From Aurantiacibacter atlanticus (lineage in GTDB: Bacteria; Pseudomonadota; Alphaproteobacteria; Sphingomonadales; Sphingomonadaceae): DNA of 64,000 nucleotides. Both the position numbers and the translations under genes were made by a program. The DNA is taken from positions 620,001-684,000 of the forward strand of contig NZ_CP011310.1 of assembly GCF_001077815.2 (NCBI RefSeq), given 5' to 3'. Below the pieces are notes generated by a model that ran no database searches, was not told the DNA's origin, and worked only from the letters and a program-made list of their open reading frames with translations. Each line of letters begins with the position of its first letter. Positions within the stretch are counted from its first letter, which is position 1. Below, in pieces: positions 53,446 through 62,109 of this stretch.

Positions 53446-54477
53446 TCACCTGTTTGCGGCGGTCCCGGAATGGCTGGCATTGGCGTATCTGCGCGAGGCT
53501 TCCTGCTGATAGCCATCATAGACACCGCGCGCGATTGAGGCGATGCGCCGTTCGCGATTGAGGCGATTTCCCTGTCCTGTGACATAGATGGCAACGGCAA
53601 TGGCGCGGCCATCTGGCGCGGTCAGAATGCCGATATCGCTGGACGTGTTGTTAAGTGAGCCGGTCTTGTGCGCGACAGTAACGTTGGATGGCATCAGCGC
53701 CGGAATGCGGCGCGTGCCAGTGCGGCAACGCTCCATCGCGTCGATGATGACTTCACGGCTGCGGCTGCTGAGCCAGCGGCCCTGATAGATGCCTGCCAAT
53801 AGCTGAACCATTGCTGCGGGGGAGGCACTGTCACGCGGATCGATATGCACGACCGGATCGAATTCGCCATCGTCGCGCACCAGCGTTGCAATGTCGCGAT
53901 CAATGCTGAAATTCTGAAGGCCGGAACGGCGTGCCCACTCATTAACTGCCTGTGGCCCGCCAATCGCGGCCAACAGGGCATCCGTAGCAGTATTGGAACT
54001 GCGCGTGAGCATCAGATCAATCAGTCGCAGCGCGCTCAAATGCTCGCCCCGGCGGACGGGAGCAGCGTGGGAGGAAAAGGGCCGCGAACCGACAGGCACC
54101 ATCAGCGGAAATTCGCTCGTTAAACTCCAGCGGCCCTGATCGACACCTTCGAGAAAGGTTGCCGCGATGGCGATCTTACTGGTGCTGGCAAGCGGGAAGC
54201 GCTGATCGCCGAGCACCGAAATCGTCTGGCCGGTTGCCAGATCGACGGCGGCGACGCCGATGCGGCCATTACTGCCTTCGGCAAGCTGCGCGATGCGCAA
54301 TTCAAGCTGGTTATCGAAACTGGGCGTGTAATCACGCGGTTCGCGCATTTCCGTGCCAAATGCGCTGTCGAATTGATTTTCAAACCCATCTGCTTGGGTT
54401 TGCGCCTGTGCTGGTGAAAGCGGCGCCATTGCCAGCGCCACCAGAGATACGAAAAGGCCAGTTCGGAAAAATTTCAT
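53446..54477 (-). CDS. Class A beta-lactamase-like exported serine hydrolase
   Basis: A 343-residue protein with a Sec signal (GLFVSLVALAMAPLSPAQA, residues 6-25). Class A motifs are present: S-x-x-K in LASTSKIAIAA (about 102), S-x-N in TRSSNTATDALLAAIGG (about 164) and K-T-G in VAHKTGSLNN (about 271), plus the omega-loop end D-P-R-D-S-A-S-P-A-A-M. Lining up that end with TEM places an Asp, not Glu, where the deacylating E166 should be; a Glu occurs two residues later. It may therefore be a weak lactamase or a penicillin-binding-type hydrolase. ATG 54477 is used rather than the longer frame because it begins the signal peptide. Tail (about 315-343) is hydrophilic. Confidence 0.8.
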   Translation of the reverse strand: MKFFRTGLFVSLVALAMAPLSPAQAQTQADGFENQFDSAFGTEMREPRDYTPSFDNQLELRIAQLAEGSNGRIGVAAVDLATGQTISVLGDQRFPLASTSKIAIAATFLEGVDQGRWSLTSEFPLMVPVGSRPFSSHAAPVRRGEHLSALRLIDLMLTRSSNTATDALLAAIGGPQAVNEWARRSGLQNFSIDRDIATLVRDDGEFDPVVHIDPRDSASPAAMVQLLAGIYQGRWLSSRSREVIIDAMERCRTGTRRIPALMPSNVTVAHKTGSLNNTSSDIGILTAPDGRAIAVAIYVTGQGNRLNRERRIASIARGVYDGYQQEASRRYANASHSGTAANR

Positions 54478-54610
54478 AACGCCCTCATGCCAGAAACATG
54501 CTGTGTGAATGCTTAACACGTTCAAAGCTGACGATAGGGACGCGACGAAACGGGTAAAATTGTCGCCGTAATGAGTTTGGCCCGGAACTGATGCTCCGGG
54601 CCAATATATC

Positions 54611-55018
54611 TCACGCAGCTACGAGAAGCTTCTCAATTTTGGCCAAGGGTTCACTTGTCAGAGATTTATCGAGCTCTCCGATGATGCGTTTTTCCAATTC
54701 CTTGTGATAATGGCGGCGCATTTCGCCCAGCGTCTTGGGGTCTGCAATCACCACCAATTCATCAATCTCGCCTGCAAGAGCCTTGGCGTTGAGCCATTCT
54801 GCCGCTGCGGCACCATGCGCCAGTTCATTGAGGTCGGTATTCCCCTTCATCTGGCCTGCGGTATCCTGATGCTTGACCCCGGCGCTAAAATTGGTCGCTT
54901 CAAGCTTGGGTTCGGCAATCTTCTTCAAGCTAGGCTCAAAAATCTGGCCTTCATTGCGCAGAAAGACGAAGCGTTCCCCATCGACGAGTGCGACGTGGGC
55001 CATGTGAGGACATTTCAT
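54611..55018 (-). CDS. Host-attachment family protein (AtsE-like)
   Basis: A 135-residue protein of the family annotated as required for attachment to host cells, common in alphaproteobacteria. It has the pattern MAHVALVDGERFVFLRNEG at the start, F-S-A-G-V-K-H-Q-D, AAAEWLNAKAL and the conserved LVVIADPKTLGEMRRHYH (about 88-105), with an archaeal-release-factor-like eRF1 domain 3 fold expected. There is no signal peptide, so direct surface action is doubtful despite the name. ATG 55018 has AGGAG upstream; ATG 55003 is possible. Confidence 0.85.
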   Translation of the reverse strand: MKCPHMAHVALVDGERFVFLRNEGQIFEPSLKKIAEPKLEATNFSAGVKHQDTAGQMKGNTDLNELAHGAAAAEWLNAKALAGEIDELVVIADPKTLGEMRRHYHKELEKRIIGELDKSLTSEPLAKIEKLLVAA

Positions 55019-55119
55019 TTCTGTTTTTCTCCTGAGAGTTCAACCGTCCATCAATCAACACGCGGCGAAGGCAAAAGTGCCGCAAATGCAACACCAGTCT
55101 GCCCAGCCAAAGGCGCTGT

Positions 55120-55911
55120 TCAGCCCGGCTTGCGCAACCGCCAGGCGAATTGGTCTGTCTGCCCGCGAATCGCATCGTCAAAGACATTGGCGGTGCGCGG
55201 ATCAGATGGGCGCGAATAGATTGCGCTTTCCTCTTCCAGCACGAAGCCCGCAGTGGTCAGGTCCTGCAATGCGAGATCGGTGTCCATCCGGTGCAGCGTA
55301 TTGGCAGCTTCAGCACCCGCCCCTTCGACCGCATAGTGATCAACAACCACCAGGGAACCGCCGGGTTTGAGCGCATCATACAGCATCGCAATGGTTTGCT
55401 GCGCTGTCCCTTCGGAAAAATCGGTAAGGTAGAGATCGTGGAAATTCATCACTGTGATAATGGTGTCGAGCGGTTCGGGCCAGCCGGGCTGGGCCAAAGG
55501 CGCGCGCAATGGATAGACGTGGACCGGCTCTCCCTCATCATTGGCATAGGGGGCCACGGCAGCATCCTGCAGGCCCGCGTAATCAGGGCTGAAGGCAATG
55601 AATTCTTCAGGCTGGAAGGCGTAAACCTTGCCGTCTGCGCCCACCGCTGTAGCCAAAAGCCGAGTCACATATCCGCCGCCCATCACGAAATCGCCGACCA
55701 CATCACCCCTGTCGATCTGCGCGAACGCAAGCAATTCGCCCGGTTGTCGCGCCTCGTCAGCCTCCTGATCGTCCAGCCGGGCGATATCGTTGATCGCCTG
55801 CATATATTTGCGGGCGTTATATTCACTTTCGGCAGGTGCCTCATTAGCGCCACTGCACGCGGCAAGGGCAGTGCTGGCAAAAAACGCTGCCGCGAAAATA
55901 TGTACACGCAT
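55120..55911 (-). CDS. Exported methyltransferase-fold lipoprotein (COG4798-like)
   Basis: A 263-residue protein with a lipoprotein signal MRVHIFAAAFFASTALAAC (Cys 19) followed by a class I methyltransferase-like domain: GDVVGDFVMGGGYVTRLLATAVG (in pieces, about 69-91, motif I but with M in place of the usual G in G-x-G-x-G), KVYAFQPEEF (motif II), TIITVMNFHDLYL (about 150-162) and LKPGGSLVVVDHYA (about 182-195). Homologues in alphaproteobacteria are annotated as predicted methyltransferases. SAM is not expected outside the cytoplasm, so the biochemical role is open. ATG 55911 follows GAGGGAG. Confidence 0.8.
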   Translation of the reverse strand: MRVHIFAAAFFASTALAACSGANEAPAESEYNARKYMQAINDIARLDDQEADEARQPGELLAFAQIDRGDVVGDFVMGGGYVTRLLATAVGADGKVYAFQPEEFIAFSPDYAGLQDAAVAPYANDEGEPVHVYPLRAPLAQPGWPEPLDTIITVMNFHDLYLTDFSEGTAQQTIAMLYDALKPGGSLVVVDHYAVEGAGAEAANTLHRMDTDLALQDLTTAGFVLEEESAIYSRPSDPRTANVFDDAIRGQTDQFAWRLRKPG

Positions 55912-56041
55912 GGATCAAACTCCCTCTTCCCTGACAAACAGGGATTAGCTGGCCTCGGACGAGCCGTAATCTCCATAGCATATTGACGCGGACAGCTCAC
56001 TCGCCTTGTTTCACGCGAAACTTCGCCATTAAAACATGAGG

Positions 56042-56064
56042 CTGCCTTCAGTCCTTGAAGGCAG
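56042..56064 (-). terminator. Hairpin downstream of copAB
   Basis: CTGCCTTC (56042-56049) pairs with GAAGGCAG (56057-56064) around a 7-base loop, 58 bases after the copB stop. On the minus strand it is followed by CCTCATGTTTTAA, a weak T-run. Confidence 0.55.
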
Positions 56065-56121
56065 GCGCCGAAGCCGCATGGGCGTCTGGCCCGCCACGAC
56101 AGGCCGTCCTTTAGCTGACCG

Positions 56122-57183
56122 TCAGAAAAAGGTGCGCAGCCCGATCAGGAACACCAGCCTGTCAGGATCGTCACCGACGGCACGGATGTAATCGGCAGTC
56201 TGGTCCAGCGCCGCCTCATATTCGACCCCGACATAGGGCGCGAATTCGGGGACGAATTCATATCGCAAGCGCAGCCCTGTTTCTATCTTTACCAGTCCGG
56301 CGCCAACGCCACTTTCGGGAATGTCCTGCGCCGCCAGATCCAACTCCACGCGCGGTTGCAGAACCAGTCGCTGGGTCAGCCGCATATCGTGTTCTGCCTC
56401 GATACGGGCGGTGACATCGCCATCATCAGATAGGAAACCCGCTGCGTCCAGGTGGATGTTGTAAGGTGCAAGCCCCGCAATCCCCAGCGCCAGATGCGCA
56501 TTTGTGTCAGGTTCCACGTCAAGTCGCACACCAGTTTGCAGATCAAACCACGGGCCGATGGCATGGCCCCACAATAGCTGGACCTCGGCAGCTTCGACTG
56601 AGCCGCCGAATGCGCCTTCGCCTTCGCTTTTGAACACCACGCGGTCTGTGCCCGTGCCATACCAGCCGGATAGATCCCACAGATAGGCATCCTCTCCCGA
56701 AGCCACGCGCGCTTCGAGCCGTTCGGCCAGCAAGGTGGCGAATTTACCATCGCCATGTGTTGCGCGGTTCTGTGCGCGGGCGCGGGCCATTGCCTCTTCG
56801 CCCCAGAATGCAGCCGCCGCATGGGCGGGGCCGTCAAAGGCGCGGGCGGGCGGAGGGCCATCGGGTATTTGCGCCGTGGCAGGGCCGTGGCCCGTCGCCG
56901 AATGATCCATTGCCGAATGATGGGCCTGCCCTTGAGGCTGCGGCATGGCGCGCTGTGGTACCGGACGGATCGCACCCAATGGATTGGCCCGATGATCAGG
57001 TGGGAGATCGGATGGCATATCGGCGGCCTGTTTATCCTGCCGCTGCGCATGATCCATCGCGGCCTGATCGGCATCCCGATCATGCGCCGCCGGTTCCTGC
57101 TGCATGGTGTGGCCGGAATGGTCCTGCGCTGCGACAGGCGCGACGATCAACGCGGTGCTGGCCAATATCAACGTCCGCATCAT
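56122..57183 (-). CDS. copB: Copper resistance protein B, outer membrane
   Basis: A 353-residue protein with a signal peptide (about 1-19), a disordered His/Met/Gln-rich N-terminal region (about 20-110, with DHSGHTMQQ, HHSAMDHSATGHG) that can bind copper, and a C-terminal PcoB/CopB beta-barrel (about 125-353), including YLWDLSGWYGTGTDRVVFKSEGEG, VQLLWGHAIGPWFDLQTGVR (in pieces) and a terminal aromatic R-T-F-F. The start codon overlaps the copA stop (TGATG); an ATG three bases later is equally possible. Works with CopA in periplasmic copper sequestration and export. Confidence 0.92.
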   Translation of the reverse strand: MMRTLILASTALIVAPVAAQDHSGHTMQQEPAAHDRDADQAAMDHAQRQDKQAADMPSDLPPDHRANPLGAIRPVPQRAMPQPQGQAHHSAMDHSATGHGPATAQIPDGPPPARAFDGPAHAAAAFWGEEAMARARAQNRATHGDGKFATLLAERLEARVASGEDAYLWDLSGWYGTGTDRVVFKSEGEGAFGGSVEAAEVQLLWGHAIGPWFDLQTGVRLDVEPDTNAHLALGIAGLAPYNIHLDAAGFLSDDGDVTARIEAEHDMRLTQRLVLQPRVELDLAAQDIPESGVGAGLVKIETGLRLRYEFVPEFAPYVGVEYEAALDQTADYIRAVGDDPDRLVFLIGLRTFF

Positions 57184-58946
57184 CACGCCTCAACCTCAGG
57201 GAAGGGGCGCACGGTTACGGTCTGCATCATCCCTGCATGCATGTGGTAGAGCAGATGGCAGTGGAACGCCCAGTCGCCCGGTTCATCCGCAGTGAGATCG
57301 AAGGTGGCGCTACTGCCAGGTTGCACCACTACGGTATGTTTGCGCGGCTGGTTCATCATGCCGGCCCCGTTGACCAGTTCAAAGAAGTGGCCGTGAAGGT
57401 GGATGGGATGGGCCATCATCGTATCGTTCACCAGCTTTACGCGCACACGTTCGTCATGCGCGAAGCGGATCGGATCTTCGGTGACGGCGGAGAACTTTCT
57501 GCCATCGAAGGACCACATATACCGTTCCATATTGCCGGTGAGATGAATCTCCATCTGGCGGGTTGGCATGCGGTGGGGATTGGCGTGCCTGGCCTTGAGA
57601 TCGGTATAGCGCAGCACGCGGTGCTTTACGGTATCAAGACCAAGTCCGGGGAAATTCATCCGGTCCATCGGCATTGCTGAAACCATGTCCAGCCCCGGGC
57701 CGACCTTTACATTGGGTGGCAATAGCGATGTATCGCGCATTGAATGATCCATCGCGACTGCTGGCTCATCCGCTGCGGGCATTGTATGGCCCATCGCTGC
57801 ATGATCGATCGTTTCGCCACTATTGCCCGTGCCATGATCCATGCTGCCCATATCGTCCATGCCCATGTCAGCCATGGTCAGCGTAACCGACTCCCTTAGT
57901 GGCGGCGGAGTGGCGCGGTGTCCGGGGCTCGAGGTGAGGCTGGCAACGCCCATGCCCGATCGGTCCATCGCTTCTGCCACAAAGGCATGACTGCCATCGG
58001 GCGGGGTGACGATCACGTCATAGGTTTCTGCAACGCCAATCTGGAATTCATCGACTTCCACCGCGTCCACGTCCTGCCCGTCGGCTGCGATCACCGTCAT
58101 CGGCACGCCGGGGATGCGCACGTTGAAGAATGTCATCGCCGATCCGTTGATGATACGCAGGCGCACCCGTTCCCCCGCCGTGAAGGCAAATTCAAGATTG
58201 TCGGCGGGGCCGTGGCCATTGACGAGAAAGGTATAGATCGCGCCGGTCACATCAGAAATATCGCGCGGGTTCATCCGCATGGCGCCCCACATCAGCCGGT
58301 CTTCAAGGCTCATCGAACCATCGCCCACGGTCTGCATCTGGCGGTTGAAATAATGTTCACCCGTCGCCAGCAGCCGCGCGATTTCGTGCGGATGGCGCGG
58401 GGTGAACTCGCTCAGCAACACCACCACGTCGCGGTCGTAGCGTGGATCGGGCTGTGCTGCGTCGATCACGATAGGGCCATAATGACCTGCCTGTTCCTGC
58501 AGGCCGGAATGGCTGTGCCACCAATAGGTGCCGCTCTGACGGACGGGGAAGCGGTAGCTGAAAGCCTCACCCGGCTTGATGCCGGGGAAGCTGATGCCGG
58601 GCACGCCATCGAACTGGAATGGCAGCAGCAGCCCGTGCCAGTGGATCGAACTGTCTTCGGCCAGATGGTTGGTGACGTTGAGCACCACGTCCTGGCCTTC
58701 GCGCAGACGGATCAGCGGGCCGGGCACACTGCCGTTGACCGCGATGGCATGACCGTTGCGGCCACCGGTCGCAAAATGATGGTTGGCGATCGAAAGGTCG
58801 ATCTGACTGCCCGAAAGCTCTCCGAAGCCATTGGCAGCCTGGGTCAATGACTGGCCCCGCGCCCAAGCAGGGATGGCAAGGCCCGCCCCGGCAAGCAGAC
58901 TGGCGGAGCCGAGGAAGGATCGTCTAGAAAAATCAGCTAGCTTCAC
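57183..58946 (-). CDS. copA: Copper resistance protein A, multicopper oxidase
   Basis: A 587-residue periplasmic multicopper oxidase with a Tat signal (FSRRSFLGSASLLAG, residues 7-21). Copper ligands appear in the four standard places: HWHGLLLP (about 99) and WWHSHSGLQEQ (about 139), HPIHLHGHFFEL (about 500) and HCHLLYHMHAGMM (about 568, type 1 copper). A Met/His-rich insertion (about 358-430, for example MADMGMDDMGSMDH) is typical of CopA/PcoA. It oxidises Cu(I) and binds copper. First gene of copAB, under a palindromic site shared with the divergent csoR. Confidence 0.95.
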   Translation of the reverse strand: MKLADFSRRSFLGSASLLAGAGLAIPAWARGQSLTQAANGFGELSGSQIDLSIANHHFATGGRNGHAIAVNGSVPGPLIRLREGQDVVLNVTNHLAEDSSIHWHGLLLPFQFDGVPGISFPGIKPGEAFSYRFPVRQSGTYWWHSHSGLQEQAGHYGPIVIDAAQPDPRYDRDVVVLLSEFTPRHPHEIARLLATGEHYFNRQMQTVGDGSMSLEDRLMWGAMRMNPRDISDVTGAIYTFLVNGHGPADNLEFAFTAGERVRLRIINGSAMTFFNVRIPGVPMTVIAADGQDVDAVEVDEFQIGVAETYDVIVTPPDGSHAFVAEAMDRSGMGVASLTSSPGHRATPPPLRESVTLTMADMGMDDMGSMDHGTGNSGETIDHAAMGHTMPAADEPAVAMDHSMRDTSLLPPNVKVGPGLDMVSAMPMDRMNFPGLGLDTVKHRVLRYTDLKARHANPHRMPTRQMEIHLTGNMERYMWSFDGRKFSAVTEDPIRFAHDERVRVKLVNDTMMAHPIHLHGHFFELVNGAGMMNQPRKHTVVVQPGSSATFDLTADEPGDWAFHCHLLYHMHAGMMQTVTVRPFPEVEA

Positions 58947-58977
58947 GGGTCTTGCTTCTCCTTATCTTATCTGTAGT

Positions 58978-58994
58978 ATACCCCCCTAGGGTAT
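58978..58994. promoter_or_regulatory. CsoR-type operator between copA and csoR
   Basis: ATACCC (58978-58983), CCCTA, GGGTAT (58989-58994) is a G/C-tract pseudo-palindrome of the kind bound by CsoR/RcnR tetramers (TACCC-N-GGGTA). It lies 32 bases from the copA start and 18 bases from the csoR start, so one bound repressor could block both genes and copper would release them. Confidence 0.8.
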
Positions 58995-59011
58995 TCAAGC
59001 GGGTTTCTTTT

Positions 59012-59281
59012 ATGAGTGACAGCAAGGCGATTTTAAACAGGCTGAGGCGTGTTGAAGGTCAGGTGCGCGGTGTGGCGCAAATGGTCGAGGATGACCGCTA
59101 TTGCATCGATATCCTGCATCAATTGCAGGCAGTGAAGGCTGCACTTGCCAAGGCAGAGGACGCAATTCTTAAAAACCACGCGGCGAGCTGTGTGGCGGAT
59201 GCCATCTCTTCGGGAGACAAGGGCGAGCAGCAGGCCAAGTTCGGCGAACTTGTCGATCTGTTCGCCAAGGTGAAGCGTTGA
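59012..59281 (+). CDS. csoR: CsoR/RcnR-family metal-sensing repressor
   Basis: An 89-residue all-alpha DNA-binding protein. The family opening KAILNRLRRVEGQVRGVAQM is at residues 5-24. Metal-site residues are Cys in DRYCIDIL (about 31) and His/Cys in KNHAASCV (about 56 and 60), the Cys-His-Cys set of Cu(I)-sensing CsoR (Tyr/Glu details not checked). It faces copA across a matching operator, so copper-responsive control is very likely. It overlaps the next gene by four bases. Confidence 0.9.
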   Translation: MSDSKAILNRLRRVEGQVRGVAQMVEDDRYCIDILHQLQAVKAALAKAEDAILKNHAASCVADAISSGDKGEQQAKFGELVDLFAKVKR

Positions 59282-59853
59282 AGCGCAGCATCTCAGCGCT
59301 GGCCATGATGTGCCTCGCTGTGCTTATCGCGTTTTCGCCTGCCTTGGCGCATGGTGAAAACACGCATGGCAAGCAGGATGCGGGCACTGCGGCAGTGGAG
59401 GCCGCGCCAGCGCGCGCTGCTGACAATGTGTCACCGGGCGATGTCATGACCCTGCTGCGCAACCTCCACCCCGCGACGGTCCATTTTGCCATCGCGCTGT
59501 TCGTAGTCGCTGGCCTGACCGAGGCGGTCGGTGTTTTCCATCCTTCGACCGAGTTTGAAGGGACAGTGCGCATCATGGTGATGGCGGGCGCTGCTGGCGC
59601 AATTATCGCCGCTGTGTTCGGCTGGATTCACACCGGATTATGGCTTGGCGGAGACGGCACGATGCAGCTTCATCGCTGGATTGGGATGGCGATCGCCCTT
59701 GTAGGGACCGCTGCGGCGATAGTGGCAAACAACCGCCCGCAATCGCGCACGCTGTTGCGCGCCGCGCTTATTATTTTGACCATTGCGATAGTCGCGCAGG
59801 GGTATCTCGGGGGCGAGCTGGCGCATGGCGCCGGGCATTTGTGGAAGCAATAG
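59278..59853 (+). CDS. DUF2231 membrane protein
   Basis: A 191-residue protein with a signal-like N-terminus (about 5-24, cleavage near A-L-A-H), a short His-containing stretch and four membrane spans from about residue 68. LHPATVHFAIALFVVAGLTEAVG is the DUF2231 opening (about 63-85), with conserved His residues on spans (HTGLWLGG, LHRWIGMAIAL). Function unknown; heme or metal binding has been suggested for the family. The TTG start overlaps the csoR stop (TTGA), so it is coupled to copper sensing. Confidence 0.78.
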   Translation: MKRSISALAMMCLAVLIAFSPALAHGENTHGKQDAGTAAVEAAPARAADNVSPGDVMTLLRNLHPATVHFAIALFVVAGLTEAVGVFHPSTEFEGTVRIMVMAGAAGAIIAAVFGWIHTGLWLGGDGTMQLHRWIGMAIALVGTAAAIVANNRPQSRTLLRAALIILTIAIVAQGYLGGELAHGAGHLWKQ

Positions 59854-59870
59854 AAATTGAGGAGATTCTC

Positions 59871-60404
59871 ATGACAAAGGAAGGCAATTACAAAAGGTTC
59901 ATGGCGATGGTGGGAACATCCACCGTCATCATGCTGGGCCTGATGTATCTCAACACCTATGCGATGGATCATGTGTTCTGGAGCGAGATGCGCTTCTGGA
60001 TGATGTTCGTCATGGGTTCGGTAATGGCGGTGGTGATGCTGCTTTTCATGTGGGGCATGTATAAGAACACCGCCAAGAACTTGATCATTATCGGCGTGGC
60101 CGTGGTGACTTTCGCGCTGTCGCTGTTTCTGGTGCGCAGCCAAGCCACCATCGATGATAGCGAATGGATGTCAGCAATGATTCCGCACCACTCAATTGCT
60201 GTACTGACGAGCGAGCGTGCGGGCATTCAGGATGTGCGCGTGCGCGAATTGGCCGATGAAATCATCAAGGCTCAGCGCCGCGAGATTGACGAGATGAAAT
60301 GGCTCATCGACGATATCGAAGCGAATGGCGTGGCGACCAGCGCAGCAGAAGGCGAGGCACGGCCGGTCCCTGAATTTGAAGGCAAATTGAACCCAGATAG
60401 CTAA
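59871..60404 (+). CDS. DUF305-family copper-associated membrane protein
   Basis: A 177-residue protein with three membrane spans (about 11-31, 42-62 and 68-90; Met-rich, for example FWMMFVMGSVMAVVMLLF) and a DUF305 domain (about 95-150) with the characteristic MSAMIPHHSIAVLTSERA (H-H in a four-helix ferritin-like bundle) and AQRREIDEMKWLI. DUF305 proteins are repeatedly linked to copper and silver resistance loci. AGGAG lies ahead of ATG 59871. Third gene after csoR. Confidence 0.85.
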   Translation: MTKEGNYKRFMAMVGTSTVIMLGLMYLNTYAMDHVFWSEMRFWMMFVMGSVMAVVMLLFMWGMYKNTAKNLIIIGVAVVTFALSLFLVRSQATIDDSEWMSAMIPHHSIAVLTSERAGIQDVRVRELADEIIKAQRREIDEMKWLIDDIEANGVATSAAEGEARPVPEFEGKLNPDS

Positions 60405-60642
60405 TACCGGACGCGCAGGCTGACGAAGTCCCCCGCAGACGCAATTGCCAGCTGGAATAGCAAGGCATACAATAGCAAAGTCCATCCACCAGTGTAATGC
60501 TGTCGCTGGTGCTAGTGCATGCGCTGATGGTCGTCACCGCCTCGGCCATTGCACCTTGTCATTATCGATGAGGAGCAGCCTTGACGAAGATTGACGACAG
60601 AGATTGAAGTTCGCTCGGCGGGCGCATAGGGAAGCGCCCCAA

Positions 60643-61017
60643 ATGCCCCGCCAGCCTTCCCTCATATTGCAAGTGCTGATGCTTGCTTCGCTGGCTATCC
60701 GCCTGGCCGTGGGTGCGCCTTGCTGTTGGGACGGCGATTTTGGGCAAGCAGAGGAGCACGCTGCGAACATCCACCATGCGATGGATGCCGCAGATATGGC
60801 ACCTATGGCGCCAAGCGGTCATGAGGGGCATGACGATAGCGACAATACCGCGTCACCATGTTGTTCCGCTTGCGGCCCTGTGCTGGGCAATGGCGCGCCA
60901 AAGCTGGTTAGCCAGGCACTTACCCCGCCCTTGCCGAGGCTTGCGACCTTGCGCGACCTGCCGCAGCGCGACCTCCTGCGACATTATGAAGCCACGGGTC
61001 CTCCGTCCCGCGTCTGA
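60643..61017 (+). CDS. Exported His/Met/Cys-rich small protein of the copper cluster
   Basis: A 124-residue protein. Hydrophobic N-terminus (PSLILQVLMLASLAIRLAV, about 4-22) followed by G-A-P-C-C-W-D-G-D, a His-Met-rich stretch (HHAMDAADMAPMAPSG then HEGHDD, about 45-67) and a Cys pair segment SPCCSACGPVLG (about 73-84). The pattern suggests a periplasmic metal-binding protein, similar in style to DUF2946 proteins. It lies 238 bases after DUF305 and 33 bases before the barrel gene, with which it is probably co-transcribed. The start is uncertain; the frame is open back to 60604. Confidence 0.55.
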   Translation: MPRQPSLILQVLMLASLAIRLAVGAPCCWDGDFGQAEEHAANIHHAMDAADMAPMAPSGHEGHDDSDNTASPCCSACGPVLGNGAPKLVSQALTPPLPRLATLRDLPQRDLLRHYEATGPPSRV

Positions 61018-61050
61018 TCCCCAAATTCAGACACATTTATGGAGAATAAC

Positions 61051-62109
61051 ATGACACGCTTTCGCGCGGCGCTTTGCGTCGCCACCACTCTTGCCTGCGC
61101 GCCTGCCATTGCCAGCGCGCATGATGTCAACGCACTTGACCATGCCCCCATCGGGGTGATGGGCGATCACCGCCACGCCAAGGGCGAATGGATGATCGGC
61201 TATCGCTATATGCACATGGAAAGTGGCGGGACGCAGATCGACACCGACACCGTCGATCCCAATACGATTGTCACCACCGTACCCAACCGCTTTGCCGGAA
61301 TGCCGGGGCAGCCGCCAACCCTTCGTGTGGTTCCCGACAGCATGCATATGGACATGCATATGGCGGGCCTGATGTACGGACTTAGCGACAGCGTCACGCT
61401 GATGATCTCGGGCAGCTACACAAGCCGGGATATGGATGCAGTGACTTATGCCGGCGGTATGGGCACCGATGTATTGGGCAGCAATGGCAATACGGTATCC
61501 GGCTTTGGTGATATCAAGGCAGTCGCGCTGGTTGGGCTGACTGACGATATTCATCTGAACCTTGGCGTTTCGCTGCCGACCGGTTCGATCACCAATGAAG
61601 GCACCGCCCTGTCTCCGATGGGAATGGTCATGCCGATGCGGCTACCCTATCCGATGCAATCGGGTTCGGGCACGGTCGATCTCAACCCCGGCATAACCTG
61701 GAGGGGCCAGTCCGATGTATGGGGCTGGGGAGCCCAGGCAAAGGGGACGATCCGCCTTGGTACCAATGATGAAGGCTACAGTCTTGGTGACAGCGGGATG
61801 ACCACCGCGTGGATTGCCCGATCAGTAAGCCAGGGCGCTGCCCTTTCGGTTCGGTTGCAAGCCGAGACTTCCGGCCGGATCGACGGGATCGATCCGGCCA
61901 TCATGGGGCCGGTGCAGGCAGCTAATCCGGATTATTCGGGCGGTGAACGTCTTTTTGCCTATACCGGCATCAATACCGTTGCCACCCATGGCCCCTTGGC
62001 CGGCTGGCGGCTGGGTGCAGAAATAGGTGTGCCCATCGTGCAGGATCTGAACGGACCGCAGATGGCCCGCGACTGGATGATGACGCTGGGTATCCAGAAG
62101 TCATTCTAA
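61051..62109 (+). CDS. Outer-membrane beta-barrel (transporter/MetA-phenol-degradation-like) protein
   Basis: A 352-residue protein with a signal peptide (LCVATTLACAPAIASA, residues 8-23). The mature part is made of amphipathic beta strands, beginning APIGVMGDHRHAKGEWMIGYRYMHM (in pieces), with D-M-H-M-A-G-L-M-Y-G-L-S, FGDIKAVALVGL and NLGVSLPTGS, and ends in an aromatic F (T-L-G-I-Q-K-S-F), typical for barrel assembly. Met and His are notable near the start, which fits copper-cluster membership. Similar proteins are annotated as putative transporters. Ribosome site TGGAG before ATG 61051. Confidence 0.75.
   Translation: MTRFRAALCVATTLACAPAIASAHDVNALDHAPIGVMGDHRHAKGEWMIGYRYMHMESGGTQIDTDTVDPNTIVTTVPNRFAGMPGQPPTLRVVPDSMHMDMHMAGLMYGLSDSVTLMISGSYTSRDMDAVTYAGGMGTDVLGSNGNTVSGFGDIKAVALVGLTDDIHLNLGVSLPTGSITNEGTALSPMGMVMPMRLPYPMQSGSGTVDLNPGITWRGQSDVWGWGAQAKGTIRLGTNDEGYSLGDSGMTTAWIARSVSQGAALSVRLQAETSGRIDGIDPAIMGPVQAANPDYSGGERLFAYTGINTVATHGPLAGWRLGAEIGVPIVQDLNGPQMARDWMMTLGIQKSF

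Noticed and set aside
57918..58850. 310-residue plus-strand ORF opposite copA
   Set aside because: Antisense to a certain multicopper oxidase; no domain signature.
60497..60571. 24-codon frame reading like a signal peptide (M-L-S-L-V-L-V-H-A-L) between DUF305 and the His-rich gene
   Set aside because: Too short, no ribosome site and no continuation; it may be a remnant, but nothing further supports it.
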